Source: Hawksworthiomyces lignivorus (taxonomy: Eukaryota > Ascomycota > Sordariomycetes > Ophiostomatales > Ophiostomataceae). From it: a DNA stretch of 64,000 nucleotides. The stretch spans positions 1-64,000 of the forward strand of contig NTMA01000108.1 of NCBI GenBank assembly GCA_002917075.1. Reading direction: 5' to 3'. The translations under genes and the position numbers were made by a program. This document shows, piece by piece, positions 47,570 to 60,518 of the stretch. The notes beneath the pieces are model-generated. The model was not told the DNA's origin, did no database searches, and saw nothing but the letters and a program-made list of their open reading frames with translations. Each line of letters opens with the position of its first letter. Within the stretch, counting starts at the first letter, position 1.

Positions 47570-48355
47570 ATGCGTTTCTCTGTCGCTTCTCTCCTGGCCT
47601 TTGCCAGCGCTGCTCTTGCCCAGACCGCGGGATTTGACGTCGTCACGAAGCCCACCCAGAATGAGGCCGTTCCTGCTGGCAAGACTTACACTGTCGAGTG
47701 GGAGCCCAGCGCTCAGTTCAAGGGCACTGTCACCCTGACTCTGCTGGGCGGCTCGACCCCCAAGACGCTCGAGGTTCTGTCTGTTATCAAGAGTGAGCCT
47801 ACCCATCTCTAGGTTTTACGAGCATGTCTCCAATTTTACAGCTTGCTAATTACTCTTCTAGGCGGCGTTGCGAGCTCTGCCGGCAAGTTTGACTGGGCTG
47901 TCCCCGCGACTCTGGGCTCTCTTGCTACCTACGGCATCGAGATCACCCTTGACTCAGACCCCACCACTCTCCAGTTCTCATTCCCCTTCAAGATTACTGG
48001 CGGCTCTACCGCGACCACCGGCTCGACCACCGGCACTGCCACCGGCACCAAGACTGAGACCGCCACTGGCACCACTGCGACCGCGACGACCGCCAATGTC
48101 ACTACTACGAGCACCTCGTCTTCCTCTGCCGCAGCGACTACTCTGACGACCTTGACGTCGTCTTCCCGCACCAGCAACCTGACTTCGACTGGCACTCGCG
48201 CTGTTACCACTAGCACGCACATCGCCACCAAGACCGGCTCTGGCTCGTCCTCCACCCCCACTACCGTTCCGACCAACGACGCCAAGTCCCTGGGTGGTGC
48301 CGCTTCGATGATCACTCTGATCGGTGGTCTGGCCGTCGCCTTCTTCGCTCTGTAA
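47570..48355 (+). CDS. GPI-anchored Kre9/Knh1-like cell-wall protein
   Basis: Two exons, 47570-47792 and 47862-48355; 238 aa. Signal peptide (residues 1-18, ending ALAQ), then one Ig-like Kre9/Knh1 N-terminal domain (about 20-115: FDVVTKPTQNEAVPAGKTY, TVEWEPSAQFKGTVTLTLL, YGIEITLDSDPTTLQFSF, PFKITGG). A Ser/Thr-rich stalk (about 118-210) probably O-mannosylated leads to a C-terminal hydrophobic tail (MITLIGGLAVAFFAL) preceded by small residues (NDAKSLGGAAS), the pattern for a GPI anchor. Related proteins sit on the cell surface and influence beta-1,6-glucan or wall structure. Codon choice is strongly biased to C-ending codons, suggesting high expression. An upstream CT-rich leader fits that. 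Confidence 0.93.
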
Positions 48356-49605
48356 GAGGTGAAACGTTTCTTAAGAAAAAGAAAATTCACCGATGCGGGC
48401 GTCAGAAACCTTGTGAAGAGTGGTGCGAAAGGGGAGAAAAAGTATGTTTCGTGATGGGGTCTTTATTTTTACTGGCCGTTCCAACCTATATTCTATGTTT
48501 TATTTCACACTTCGCACATATCCCACAATCATTTTTCTTGCGGGTGTTCACATTTTCTATTCTACGAACTACTCTTCGATCATTCATTTGGCTTTTTTTT
48601 ATATATGGTGTCTTCTATATTCGGATTTGTTACTGGTGCGCTTTTTGCATATCTGTGTGGATGCGGTTCGTTGCACTCATCAACATAGGGGAGACAAGAA
48701 AATTCAAACTGGGCATGTGCATATAATGGGTTTTACATAGTGAACGAATCACAAATTGAAAACGATTAAAACATATTCCAACGACCCCTACGATGTGTAA
48801 GAGTGTGGGAATATGCAATATTTCCTTGAGCCTTGACTTCAAATAATTTTGTATGTGGTCGTTGTCAATTATGGACAGCAAATTAAGCTTTTCATGATCT
48901 ACGAAACATTCCCTTGAACCAGGAATTCGGTCGTCCGAAGTCACCCGGTATTTTTTTCAGTTGTGTCGACACGTGCATACCTGTAATGTTCGTAAAGTCA
49001 GCTATATCAGCAAAGACAAAGACCAGGCAATGAATCAATCGAGAATGATATTGTGTACAGAGCGACTCGTTCCCTTTTTATCTCTCTCAAACTGCGATTC
49101 TGCCCCTCTGCTTTTTCTTCATATATATATAATAATGGCAGGCCTTGCTGCTTGCTCTGTTGTCTTCAGCCCATGCAGTATTTATGAGTATTCCCAGTCT
49201 GCAAGATATGGCTCAAAAAGGCAGAAGTGCTTTATTCAATTTTGCGCAATATTCTTAGATTTCTATTGTACCTTTCTGTAGTCAAGTTTCGCAAGCTCTT
49301 TGGAGCATAGACAAAAGATGCGAGGTATATAAAATCCAATTAATCTTGGATTTAAGAATGGAGAGTAGCTGTATCTCTGTGGGCATAACAAGACTGTTTC
49401 TCTTCACACATCTATATCGGCCCTTCTTTCGCCTAAAAATCCATCTCCACGTTCATGTCGTGTCCTTCAACAAACACCAAAACATAGTAAGTGGTCGGAG
49501 CAAAGAATGAATGTGAGGCCGCTTGCACTTTCTGAACAACTTGCGTATCTAAATTTGATTTCTCTTCTGCAACCTTTTGGCGAACTAAAGCCAGAGTCAA
49601 TAATA
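48356..49605. other. 1.25 kb intergenic
   Basis: AT-rich, with no supported gene. An in-frame ATG at 49507 could lengthen the next gene by 33 residues. Confidence 0.55.
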
Positions 49606-50368
49606 ATGCCGTCAACACCCGACCATGTTTTCTCTCCATCAGTACGGCACTTGCAGCGTACTGATGTTCTCAACATCTCAGTCCGTGTGGTGATCGGACT
49701 TGCTTTTGCCTGGCTAATTGCTGCGCAGCTCGCTATCGCTGGCACTTGCAATATCGGAACGGCACAACTGTCTCAAAACTGGCTTGGCATGTATTGTAAC
49801 AATCTTAATGCGGCGTCCTTCGGCTATAACTGGACTTGGTGAGTCGAGTATTTTGATACTGCGCTTGACCTTGTTTCCTGACTGATATTTAAGGATCAAT
49901 CTCGACTGGTGCATTGCCAATAATAATGGTACTCTCATTGGAAGCAAAGAGTAAGTCATTTTCCTCCTTTTCTACGGCCATGATAACTGCTTTCGGTTTT
50001 GCCTCCTCTCATACTAATATCTCAGCGGCAACTTCTGGGTAACCTGTGCGAACTGCACTACAATGATCGGAAACACCACTGCCTCCAGTACGGGTGCAAA
50101 TCATGCTGATACGAGCCGGCTCACAGAATTGGCTCGATCATGGACCATTGACTTGCGCTGTTCCTGCATAGATGCCCACAAGCGATGGAAGCCAGCGGCC
50201 TTAGATTTGAGTAAGTAGTGACCAGTGGACTCGTTTCAGCATATCCGGTTTTACCGTTAAGGCCAGTCTGCTAACCTTTCGACAAAAGACACTATTCTTA
50301 TCAACTCAGACGGTGCTATGGGTTGTTACGGCCGCTTGGGAAACAAGACGCTCCGAGGCCCACGTTGA
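49606..50368 (+). CDS. Cyanovirin-N homologue (CVNH) with N-terminal signal/anchor helix
   Basis: Four exons: 49606-49838, 49894-49950, 50026-50210, 50289-50368; 184 aa. After a hydrophobic helix (about residues 27-46, VVIGLAFAWLIAAQLAIAG) comes a CVNH fold with both repeats: INLDWCIANNNGTLIGS then DGNFWVTCANC, and IDLRCSC then ALDLNNTILINSDGAMGCYG. The wording LDxCIxNxxGxL and xFxxxCxNC is diagnostic of this lectin family; members bind oligomannose or other sugars, though many fungal members have no tested ligand. Conserved Cys pairs suggest disulphides and export. The helix starts some 26 residues in, so it may act as a signal anchor; a start at 49507 is possible. Tail-to-tail with the PTH11-like receptor gene, 258 bp apart. 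Confidence 0.85.
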
Positions 50369-50626
50369 AGCTTTATGCGGTGAGGAACGGAAGAAAAAAA
50401 AAAGGAAAATATCGAGGGAGAAAAATATCGACGTGGAAAGAAGATAAGAATTTGCGTGATAGGTGGCGAAAAGAGAGCTGTGTAACTGTTTAAACCAGAC
50501 AGGTGCTCGATGACACAATTGAACAAGTATAGATTAAATGGATTTGTTATGAGCTGTCTTCTACCAAGCTACGGTCGAAATCAACCCAAATACTCTCGAA
50601 ATTCTTCTAGCCCTTTCCCCTGCGAG

Positions 50627-52430
50627 TTAGACTTTCGAGCTTCTTCCAGAGATGTGAACTGCATGATTGCCATGAAACGTCATCGACTTAGGCAGTTCAT
50701 CACCAACAATCAAACTCATTGTAGTGCTTGCCGCACCACTCGGAATACTAGACAAGGTCAGAGCGGAGGGCGGAGATACATCGTCATAATCAATTTTAGT
50801 TGTCGTCTGGACAAAGATCTTCTGACTGGAATGTGGCAGCAGAGCAGGTGGTGGAGAATAAGGTGGTGACGCTGCTGGAGGAGATAAAGTCGACGACAGA
50901 GGGTATGCTCTAGGTAGCGTCTGAGTGCTTGGAGGACGTGTTTGTGTCCCACAGCACCTCTCTTTATGCACGTTTTGAAGAGACGTTGCTAGAATAGGCG
51001 AACCAAAATAAATAGAGAGATCCGAATCAACGGAAGCGTGCGAGGCTGTAAACCGAGGATGGCTTGACAACTGGTGAACAGCAACACTTTCGTAGCCTCC
51101 GGATCCATTTCTGCCATTACTTTCATCTCGATTGGCAATCTTGAGGCTTTTATCTGAAGCTACCACTTTACCCATTTCCAGATCGATTTCTCCTTCATGA
51201 ACATGAGTAAAGTTGCTCTCGGTCGATCTTGGTGGCTGAAGCAACCCATCTTCAAGGCGTGGTGGATTCAAACAGACATCCTGTCCATTTGCACTATTTG
51301 CATATTTAGTATAGTCATTTTTGTAGTTAATTCGGTTTTCTGGATTCTTTATGGGTGTTCTGCGTGCGCTGCGTGAAATTCCCAGCCAACCACAGGGAGC
51401 AAAGAGAGGGCGCAGAGTCGCCAAGCAGCCTGCAATGATACAGATTCCTGGTTCTACAACAGACCAGTTGGCCACATTTCTGCTACTAGTCAGTTGTTTT
51501 AATCATTTAACTCTACAGAATAAAGACAGCATACACACATTGTTTCATAGAGGAAACTGGGAGAGAGTTCCCATGGCCGCACGTACATAATTCGGACAAC
51601 AAGAGCAATGCCGGCACTACGGGAAGAATTTGTTAGCACAAATATGAGCCAGCTCTTCAGCGCCAAAGCCATATCATAGTAGGAGACACTCATACAATAT
51701 ACCCATACTGAGAAGTACAGAGAGTGTAAGCTTTGTTTTCTTATTGAGCTGGACCTTCCATAGCATCACAATAGACAAAATGCCAAGGACCCAGTCGCTG
51801 CAAGCGGTGATCACTGCGTGCACTACTGCAGAAATGAAAATTGCTCGGCTATCCATGCAAGAACCTCGAGGAATATTAGGGAGTGGCTGTCTCCAGAAAT
51901 ACGATACCGGTTTGCATTGAAAAATGGCTGTCACAAGGAGTGGAACTGTGACAATCCAAAATGCAAAGACAGCATAGACAATGACTCGGCGGTGAATTCG
52001 TGCAACCGCAATTCTTAAGAGAAATACCGCTACGGATGTACGACTGAATAGCGTCAAAGGTGCATATAATACTTCACAGAGCCACCACGCGTACAAACCT
52101 GTTGACGCTGCTTCGGGAGTCGGACCATGGCTCGAAGTACCAATACCCCTGCTGATTCCATATATTCCCGTTGCAGAATATCCCGTGAAGAACAGCTTTT
52201 AAATATCGACGGTCAGTATGTTTCCAAAGACACTATAATAAGATTGAAGTCTAGATATGAGTACAAGATTCACTCACAATGCCGCCTAGCATCAAGTAAT
52301 CGTCAAACGAAATTTTCCTTGTAATCACAATCTTCACGTATGCACGGAGAATGCAAGAAATCCACCCTAAGCCCAAGAACGAAATCAAGAGCAAGAAAAG
52401 AGGCTCCGAGATTCCATAACTTTCAGGCAT
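50627..52430 (-). CDS. PTH11-like fungal seven-helix membrane protein (rhodopsin-type domain)
   Basis: Four exons: 52430-52278, 52195-51696, 51616-51539, 51479-50627; 527 aa. TM1 (EPLFLLLISFLGLGWISCIL) leads to the hallmark KISFDDYLMLGG. Further helices lie in exon 2 (EVLYAPLTLFSRTSVAVFLL; VIVYAVFAFWIVTVPLLVTA; ISAVVHAVITACSDWVLGIL), and the end has the typical INVANWSVVEPGICIIAG then CLATLRPLF. Introns end with CTAAC/CTGAC-type branch sites. The cytoplasmic tail of about 230 residues is rich in Ser/Pro with possible phosphosites and no recognised domain. PTH11-like proteins are candidate sensors of surface or nutrient cues; ligand unknown. No CFEM domain is present. Confidence 0.88.
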
Positions 52431-55141
52431 GGTTGCTTCTGAGGCGCGTAAATATAGGTAAGCTCTTACGTTGTTTTTTCTAACTCTGTTATTGTAAGCA
52501 GCATGGAGGAGAAATCAAATGAAGACAAAGCTGATACTCGGCGTAAGTCTGACAGACACCTTTGAAGAAGAGCAAATCATATTGAAAAAGATAGCAAGAC
52601 TAATATCTACAATCTTCTAGTGCAATCTGTCTTCATTCTCTTGATTTACTAATAGTGCAAAGAATGATGAAACGAACTTTTATAATATGTATACAAAAGG
52701 GAAATGGGTGGAATAGTGAAAACGATGCACATGATATCAAAGTGATAATGGAAGAGAGAGCAGGCAGACAGCCGGTGATCATGTTATGACGGCTTGTCTC
52801 ATCACTCGTCCCATTGCCTTTCATTTCATCTGATAGATCGTTCCTTCTTTTGATTCTCGTCTCTCGCTGCTCCTTCCTCCTGTTCTGTTTTCGCTGACAC
52901 AGCCCGGTTGCCAACAAGGTTGGTCTATTACACGAGTCAAGGACTTTTCAAAATTATGGCCTTTGAAATCAAAATTATATATGTATAAATAATAGAAATA
53001 AAAAAAGTAAAAGAAAAAGGTTATTAAAAAAATCCATTCTCAATGCGGTGTAGTGGACTAGCCATATATGTACGCAAAGCTTGGCGGTTTGCTACGGATG
53101 CCTGTCAGTTTATTATAAAACATAGAATGATGCACAAAGAGAAGTAACGCAATAAATATATACAGGGGCCAGTGTGATGAATTCAAATCTTACACCAAGC
53201 AGCTGGCAGCAGAGGGCTTTCGCTAAGAATTCTGAAAGTCTAGGACTAAACTACCAGGCCGCAGAACTTGATGTGATGTACGGTGGTGTTCTAAGTTTGC
53301 ATCGCCATTAATACTGCCTTAAAGTCAAGGGTCATACTGGGATAACCATTGAGAATCCTCTCTCTTCTAAGTTGGAATACATCTTTGATGAAGGCGACCT
53401 GCTATTATGTACCGGTCACGTGCCTATATCTTGAATATAGGACTTAAAAAAGACAAGAGGAGCCTTTTGCTGCAGAAAGCCATCTGTGTAGGATTTATCC
53501 ACAAGGATCATTGGACGAGTTGCAGGACTTGCACAAATTTTGCCTCCGATTCTTCTTCGGAAGTCCTCTCTGTATGTATTTTGTGCCGTGTCCTGCAGCA
53601 CCGAAGGATTAGCTTGATGCAGGGTGGGTGTCGCCCGCAACATGCATGTCCCGCAACTCGCTGAAGCTTTTAATCGCTGAAGCTTTTAATCGCTTAGGCC
53701 ATTCTTCTTCACTCTTCTCTCTAGAACCTCTTTCTAGGAGACATTGCTTTTTTATTTCTCGATTGATCACATTCCTTCTTTCTAGGACTCTCTTGTTAAA
53801 CAAGCTTATATTGGATAGACCGGGAGACGTATTATTACGCAGTATTACTGCGTATTCCCGTCGCCGCCTCTTTCTGACGCGGGAATGGGGAATGGTGGAT
53901 CACAGAAGCCCATGCCATTTCATTGGAGGAAAACTAGGTGTGGTTAGAATGATGCCTATTTAGCGACGCTTGGGGCATGACCTAGCCCCTCTGGACGGCT
54001 TGCTTTGCTCGTGCATTGCCGCCCCCTAAAGGTCTTCGTTCCGCGGCGCATCTGCTTGAGGCTTCATAATTGTGTATGTCACGGGTTGAACACATTCAAA
54101 ATGCCGGCTGGCTAGCTGACTGGCTGCCTAGTGCTATCGGCCGCCAAGGAAACTTCAAAGAGGACCCACAGGGGTGAAGTACGGAGCACACGGGGTTGTG
54201 AGGAACTCCGCCATCTCCCTGTCCATCGAGGTTTCCACTATTTGTGTAAACGTCCCGCTTTTTTCTGTTATTTGCGTGGTAACGGAACTCAGGCGGGACA
54301 AGCTCCAACCTCCTCTCTCATTCCTTCTCAAATCTCTACCAGAGAATCGTCAGAGGCTTGGATGTCTGTGACTTTCTCCAAGTGCTCAATTCTTTGGAAG
54401 GACAGGGAAGACATAAGCAGAAGAACATTCAAGGCATTGGCCTAGAGCCGTCAGCAGTACTTGGTCAGCAATACCATCATATTCGTTATCTTATGCCCTG
54501 GCATATGCTTCATACCACTCTTGCATTTGCCTATATCACGCCAAAGATTGTGCACATGAGCTGCTGAGAAAATTCCCGCTACCAAACACGGCAACCTAGT
54601 GGGCGGTCTGTTGTTCTAGCTTCATTCTGTTCGTGTTTGCTGCCATCCATATTGTAACACACCGAAGCACTCCCTTTTTTTTTGGTCTCGATTGTTTTCC
54701 TCAAGTTTCTCTATTTCCCCTTCTTCCTTGCCTTTGCCCTCTTGCTTTCGGGGCCGAGTCGGCGGCCGTGATCTTTTAGAAGGGGCCTTCGACTGCTGGA
54801 TATTAGACCTTTTTCTTGAACTTCAATTTCTCTTCCCGACTCCTAGTCCTGTCACATTTCACGCCAACCTTGAATATTAGAAGACTTAGGCCCTCTTATT
54901 CCGCATAAGGCTCATGCCACCAACATTTGGACTTTTAGCCTGATTTCTAGCTTCCTTCTCTTGGTTGCCTATCGTCCACGCTTCTCACGCGACTCTAGCT
55001 AATTGGCAAGATTTATCAGCAATAAGAGCCATCGCCTTGGAGTACCTTGCATTTTGCTTTCTGCACCGTTGACAACCTATCACCAGATCCGAGGTCCATA
55101 ATCTGACCATACGGGGACAAGTGTGAAACTAGGTCGAATAA
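52431..55141. other. 2.7 kb intergenic, divergent promoters
   Basis: Between the 7TM gene (minus) and the ABC transporter (plus). AT-rich; a 16-bp tandem duplication at 53659-53690 is listed separately. No gene supported. Confidence 0.55.
53659..53690. repeat. Tandem duplication of a 16-bp unit
   Basis: Two perfect adjacent copies of CGCTGAAGCTTTTAAT followed by CGCTTAGG. Probably replication slippage. Confidence 0.85.
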
Positions 55142-58100
55142 ATGGATGATAGTCGCTGGGCGCAGCTGCACGCGGTTGTTGGTGCTGGCAGCCTTGGCGC
55201 CGTTGGTCTTCTTTCTCTTCCAGCCTTTCGGCAATTGTGGATCAAGGTCCGATCTGCCCGGCGCAATCGCGGCACTCAAGAGGATGGAGCCTACGAAGCC
55301 ATCCCGCAACTTTTTGAGAGCGCCGATGGTCAGGCGACCGAGGAGTCCATAGCAGCCTTCTCCGACCGGCTGCCCAGGCTTGTTGCTGCGATCAGCCTCA
55401 TACTGGGCCTCATCACGTCTGTGGTTGCAGCGACTCTTTTAACACTTCACAATAGCACACCGTCATCAACATTGGAACCCATAGTACTAATTTTCGACAA
55501 ATGGGCTGATGTGCCCTCATGGGCACTTATCTGTGTGCAGATTGCTGGCATTCCAACAAAATCAGAATACGACCGAAGATTCCAACTTGCAAGCGTCGGC
55601 TTTTTGTCAAGCGTCGTTCTGCTCTCTTCGCTTGGATACCGCTATGGCTTTGATATGATTTACGCCTTGAGTGGCAAGGGAAGTTCTACTGAGAGCTATT
55701 TTGTAATTGTCGCAGCCATCTGCTGGCTTGTGCAGATTCTCCTGGCTCTGTCTGCGTCTGCTTCTTTTGCCACCTTTCCTCATCGCCCTGACGTCTACTA
55801 CCGCGGTCGCTTGGTCGATCAACAGCATGCCGTGTCCATTCTTGCACGGTTTGGATTTAACTGGAACAAAGTGGTGTTTGATGTTGCAAACCAGCGAAAG
55901 CTAGAAGCTGCAGACTTGCCGACTCTGGACGGCGACACCCGCTCATCGTGTGTCAGTGCCCGCTATCTCAGCAACGGCGGAAGCGCTGGAGGTCCAAGAG
56001 GCCGTCTTTGGTGGCAGCTTATCACGGCGTACAAGTGGCCACTATTTGGGCAGTGGGCACTCACTTTCATCCGATCGGTGCTTGGTCTGTTCCCGCAATT
56101 TGTACTATATCAATTTCTGGAAGGCTTAGAAAACCACGAAGGCGGCAAAAAGGCTACAAATCCCAAGCTCTGGGGCTGGGTTATTGGTATCGGTGTCAGT
56201 TTGGTGCTTCAAATTTGGGTTGGCAGTGTCCAAAGGTGGCTCACATCCAGTCGACTTGAAGCCCCACTCAATTCGCTTGTCCAGTCCCTTATCTTCCAGA
56301 AAGCATTGCGCCTGGATGAAGCTGCCGATCCCGGTGAAAAGACTACAGGAAGTCAGAGCAAATCTGTTGAAAAGAACAAGAAGGACGACAAGAAGGACGG
56401 CAAGAAAGGAGCAAAATCCAAAACGGGAGGTGATATCCGCCAGTCCGTTGTGAATCATATGAAGCTTGACAGGTAACTGCTTCCATATTTGCTAGCTTAC
56501 ACCCTATTTCTGCTCCCCCCATATTGCCTTTTTTTGGCTTCTAACAGTGGTAGTGGGCGTATGATGATTTTCTGCACGTACAACTACTGGTTCCCGCTTG
56601 CCATTTTCAAACTTCTATTAGTTGGCACCGTGCTTGCTCGTCTACTTGGCTGGAAAGCCTTTTTCTCCGGTCTTACGTGCGCTTTGGTGGTATATCCTAT
56701 CAGTCATGTTATGTCGAAGAAGTACGCCACCATTCAGTTCGGTCTGATGAAATACCGTGATGCCAAGGCTCACGTCTTGACGGAGGCACTTCAAGGTATG
56801 CGGCAGATCAAGTACTCGGCCCTTGAACAACTATTTGAGAAGAAAATTATCGAGAGCCGCAATGAAGAGCTTAAGCAGTTCTGGCGTGTGGCAAAATGGT
56901 CGTGTTCCCTCAGCTTGCTTATCAACACTGGACCTATCATGCTCTCTTGTGTCTCTCTGGCTGTATACACCTTTACGACCCCGACGCATGTTCGTGCCTC
57001 CGTGATCTTTGCTTCGTTAGGTCTTTTTGATCAGCTAGATGAGGCAATCGGGTATCTACCTATAATCCAGGTGTATATGATGGAGGCATGGACCAGTTGT
57101 GTTCGTGTCGAAAAGTACCTCAACCAGCCGGAGAAGGCCCGCGTTGCCGATCCCGGAGACAACATTGTTTTCAAGGATGCCACAGTTCGCTGGCCTCGAG
57201 TGGAGGACGCAGACAAACCTGACAACGATCAAACGGCCGCAGCAGCATCTACTCCTCAGGATGCCGATGATATTTTAGCAGTAGAAGAAACACGGTCTAT
57301 CTTGCGTAACATTGAGCTCGAATTTCCTAGCAGAGAGCTGAGTCTCATTACGGGCAAAACAGGTTCGGGGAAGAGTCTTCTCCTAGCAGCTATCCTAGGG
57401 GAAGTAAAGCTATTGTCTGGCGTCGTTAAAGTTCCCGAAGTACCGCCAATCTCAGTTATTGAAGATAAGAATATTGGCGAGAGCAATTGGATCTTGCCGT
57501 CCTTGACTGCTTTTGTCTCGCAGACGCCGTGGGTGGAGAGTGGCACGTTAAGGGACAACATTTTATTCGGTTTGCCTTTCCAACAAGCTCGATATCAGAA
57601 AGTGCTTCAGGCTTGCGCTCTTGAGAAAGACGTCGAACTGCTCTTGGATGGAGATGCTACAGAAGTCGGACCGAAGGGAGTGACTTTGTCTGGTGGCCAA
57701 CGATGGCGCGTGGCTCTAGCACGCGCTCTATATTCCCGCGCTGGAATTCTAATCCTTGATGATGTCCTCAGTGCCGTTGATGCACATGTTGGGCGTGTCA
57801 TAGTGAACCAGGCCCTGACCGGAGAGCTGGCTCGGGGACGTACTCGGATCCTCGCTACCCACCATCCGGAGATGTGTCTTGCGTACGCAGCTTACCACGT
57901 AAAACTCGAGAGTGGCAAGATGGTGGCAGCTGAGAAGATCAGTTATACTCAAGAAGGCGAATCCTCAACATTAACGGCGGATGTAGCACAGACACCGGGG
58001 GCTACCGATGGCCAAGACGCCTTAGAGAATAACGAAAATACTCCAACAACTGACGCGAAGACGGGCGAGAACACTATTGCTAAGAGAAAGAAAGACGAAG

Positions 58101-60518
58101 AAGAGCGAGAGACAGGCCGTGTAAAATCACGCGTCTACCGGGAGTACATCAAAGCTAGTAACTCTCTGTTCCTCTGGTTTACTATTCTTGCTCTTCTCAT
58201 TGCAGGACGCCTATTCGGAGTTGCTACAACATGGTCGCTAAAAGAGTTGTCCGGGAGCTATTCAGAAGAATCGACAGTCTTCAATAGCCACAGATTCTTC
58301 ACGCAGTCCTCGGATCCGGGTTGGGACTGGCATATTCGGACTCCTCAGCCCACCATTCTTCCAACGGCGTCGAGGCCGGTGGACGACGACTCTGACTATC
58401 GAAAGAACGTCGTTTTTTGGATGGCAGCGTACGTGATCTTCGATTTCTCAACGCTGATTATAAGTATTAGCCACCAGCTATTGATAATGTTCACGGGCCT
58501 GCGAGCTTCGCGTGTGCTCTTTGAGAAGATGACCCATTCCATTCTCCGTGCACCTCTTCGTTGGGTTGACACGATCCCGACAGGCCGCATCCTCAATCGC
58601 TTTACATCCGACACCTTTACCATTGACCGACGACTTGCCAGTGATCTAAGCTCGTTTCTTCAGAGCGGAATCGGTCTAGTTGTAATCATTATTGCAAGGT
58701 AGGGGCACCCTGCTATCTCTCTTGTTCTTTGTTTATACGTTTATATTGCGGCAGTTGACATTGTATTCTAGCGTTTCTGTGTCTCCCTTTATCCTTATTT
58801 TTGGTTTTGGATTGCTCATCTTATACGCTCGTATTGCAAACGTATATGTTGCAGCAGCACGCGAGGTGAAGCGTATCAATTCAGTAGCACATTCACCTGT
58901 CTATGACCAATTCAGCTCCGTCCTAACAGGACTGTCAACGATCCGTGCTTTCCATCGGACAGACTACTATATGGATCGTATGTATGGGCTTATTGACGAT
59001 GCTGCCAAAGCTAGTTGGGCTCTGCAGCTCCTAGCCCGCTGGATGAACTTTCGCATGGGCATGTTTGGTGCTGTCTTTGTCACTGCTGTCGCAGTGTGCA
59101 TCGTTTTTGGAGACGTCGACGCATCTCTCGCTGGCTTTGGGCTCGTATTTGCTTTACGCTACACTAGTGCGCTCTCCCGGCTCCTCGCCAATGTTACGAG
59201 TATTGAGCTTGGTTTCAACGCCGCGGAACGCATTCTCGAATATATCGAAATCGATACCGAGCCGGAGGATGGCGATGATGCGCCAGCATCCTGGCCAAGC
59301 AAAGGCTATGTCGAAGTGGAGAACATGACCGTCAGCTACGCAGCCGATTTGCCACCAGTTCTCAAGAATCTCAACTTTGAAGTGCGACCTGGGGAACGCA
59401 TCGGTGTAGTCGGCCGCACCGGCGCTGGGAAATCAACTCTGGCCGCCGTTTTCTTCAGGTTGCTCGAACCACAACAGGGCTCTATCCGGATTGACGGTAT
59501 TAATATTGCCACACTCAAATTGAACCAGCTTCGTAGTCGCCTCGCCATAATTCCACAGGATCCGTTTTTGTTTTCCGGCACGTTGCGGTCAAACCTAGAT
59601 CTTGATGACACAATCGAAGATTATGATTTACACCAAGTGCTGAAGCGTGTTCATCTGGTAGACCCTCAAGACGACGAGGCGGGACAACCAGCAGCAGACA
59701 GTCAGCCTGTGGTCAACACTGCAACAGCAACTGAATTTGTGGAAGATCATGCCGAAGAAGAAGTGGCTAGACTCCTTGAGCCAACTGGAGAAGAGCCAGT
59801 TCCGGAGGATGATGATGTCAATCCCGCAGAGGGTGCAGTTATTGTCTCGGATTCCGCCACAGAGGTAGGCTCAACAACGCCTGACTTGGACAGCGGAGGC
59901 AGCACGACCAACAATGAACGCAACGCCAGCAAAATAAGCATCTCTGACAGCGACAGCATCTCATCCAAGGATAAGAAAGACGGCGTCAATAGCTTTAAGA
60001 ATTTGGCGATGCCTATTTCCACCGGTGGCGGCAACTTATCCCAAGGCCAGCGCCAGCTCGTATGCTTGGCACGTGCTCTGCTGACTCGTCCAAAAATTGT
60101 TGTACTGGACGAGGCCACATCAGCTGTCGATCGTGGTACTGATGGCGCTATTCAAGAGTCGCTCCGCCGGGAATTCGCTGCAGGAGGATGTACGGTTCTT
60201 GTCATTGCGCATCGGCTTAGTACTGTCGTTGACTTTGACCGACTTCTTGTGCTGCAAGAGGGACGTGTTGCGGAGATGGGTACGCCACGAGAACTGATGG
60301 AGCGAGGCATGGCTCTGGATGAGCAGCGAGCGAACAAGGGTCCGGATACGGTCAGAGCTGCGGAAGGAGAAGAGGAAGCTGAGAATCTAACAGGGCCTGC
60401 GGACAGCGAAGAGGAAGAGGCTGATGGCTCTGGGGCATTCTGGGAACTTGTCAAGAAGAGTGCGGAGAAAGAAAAACTAATCGAGATGGTGTTCAGAGAA
60501 GGAGCTAGGAGTACATGA
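55142..60518 (+). CDS. ABC transporter, MRP/ABCC type (Ycf1/Ybt1-like)
   Basis: Three exons: 55142-56472, 56548-58698, 58772-60518; 1742 aa. Layout: a TMD0-like N-terminal helix set (about 1-210), TMD1, NBD1, TMD2, NBD2, as in long ABCC transporters. NBD1: Walker A GKTGSGKS (about 712), signature LSGGQRWRVALARAL, Walker B LILDDVLSAVD with Asp in place of the catalytic Glu, as in other ABCC proteins. NBD2: Walker A GRTGAGKS (about 1373), signature LSQGQRQLVCLARAL (about 1583), Walker B IVVLDEATSAVD with the Glu. TMD1 has a Lys/Asp-rich loop (KNKKDDKKDGKKGAK), and NBD2 carries an acidic insert of about 100 residues before its signature. Yeast relatives are vacuolar pumps for glutathione conjugates, metals or bile acids; this one's substrate is unknown. 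Confidence 0.95.
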
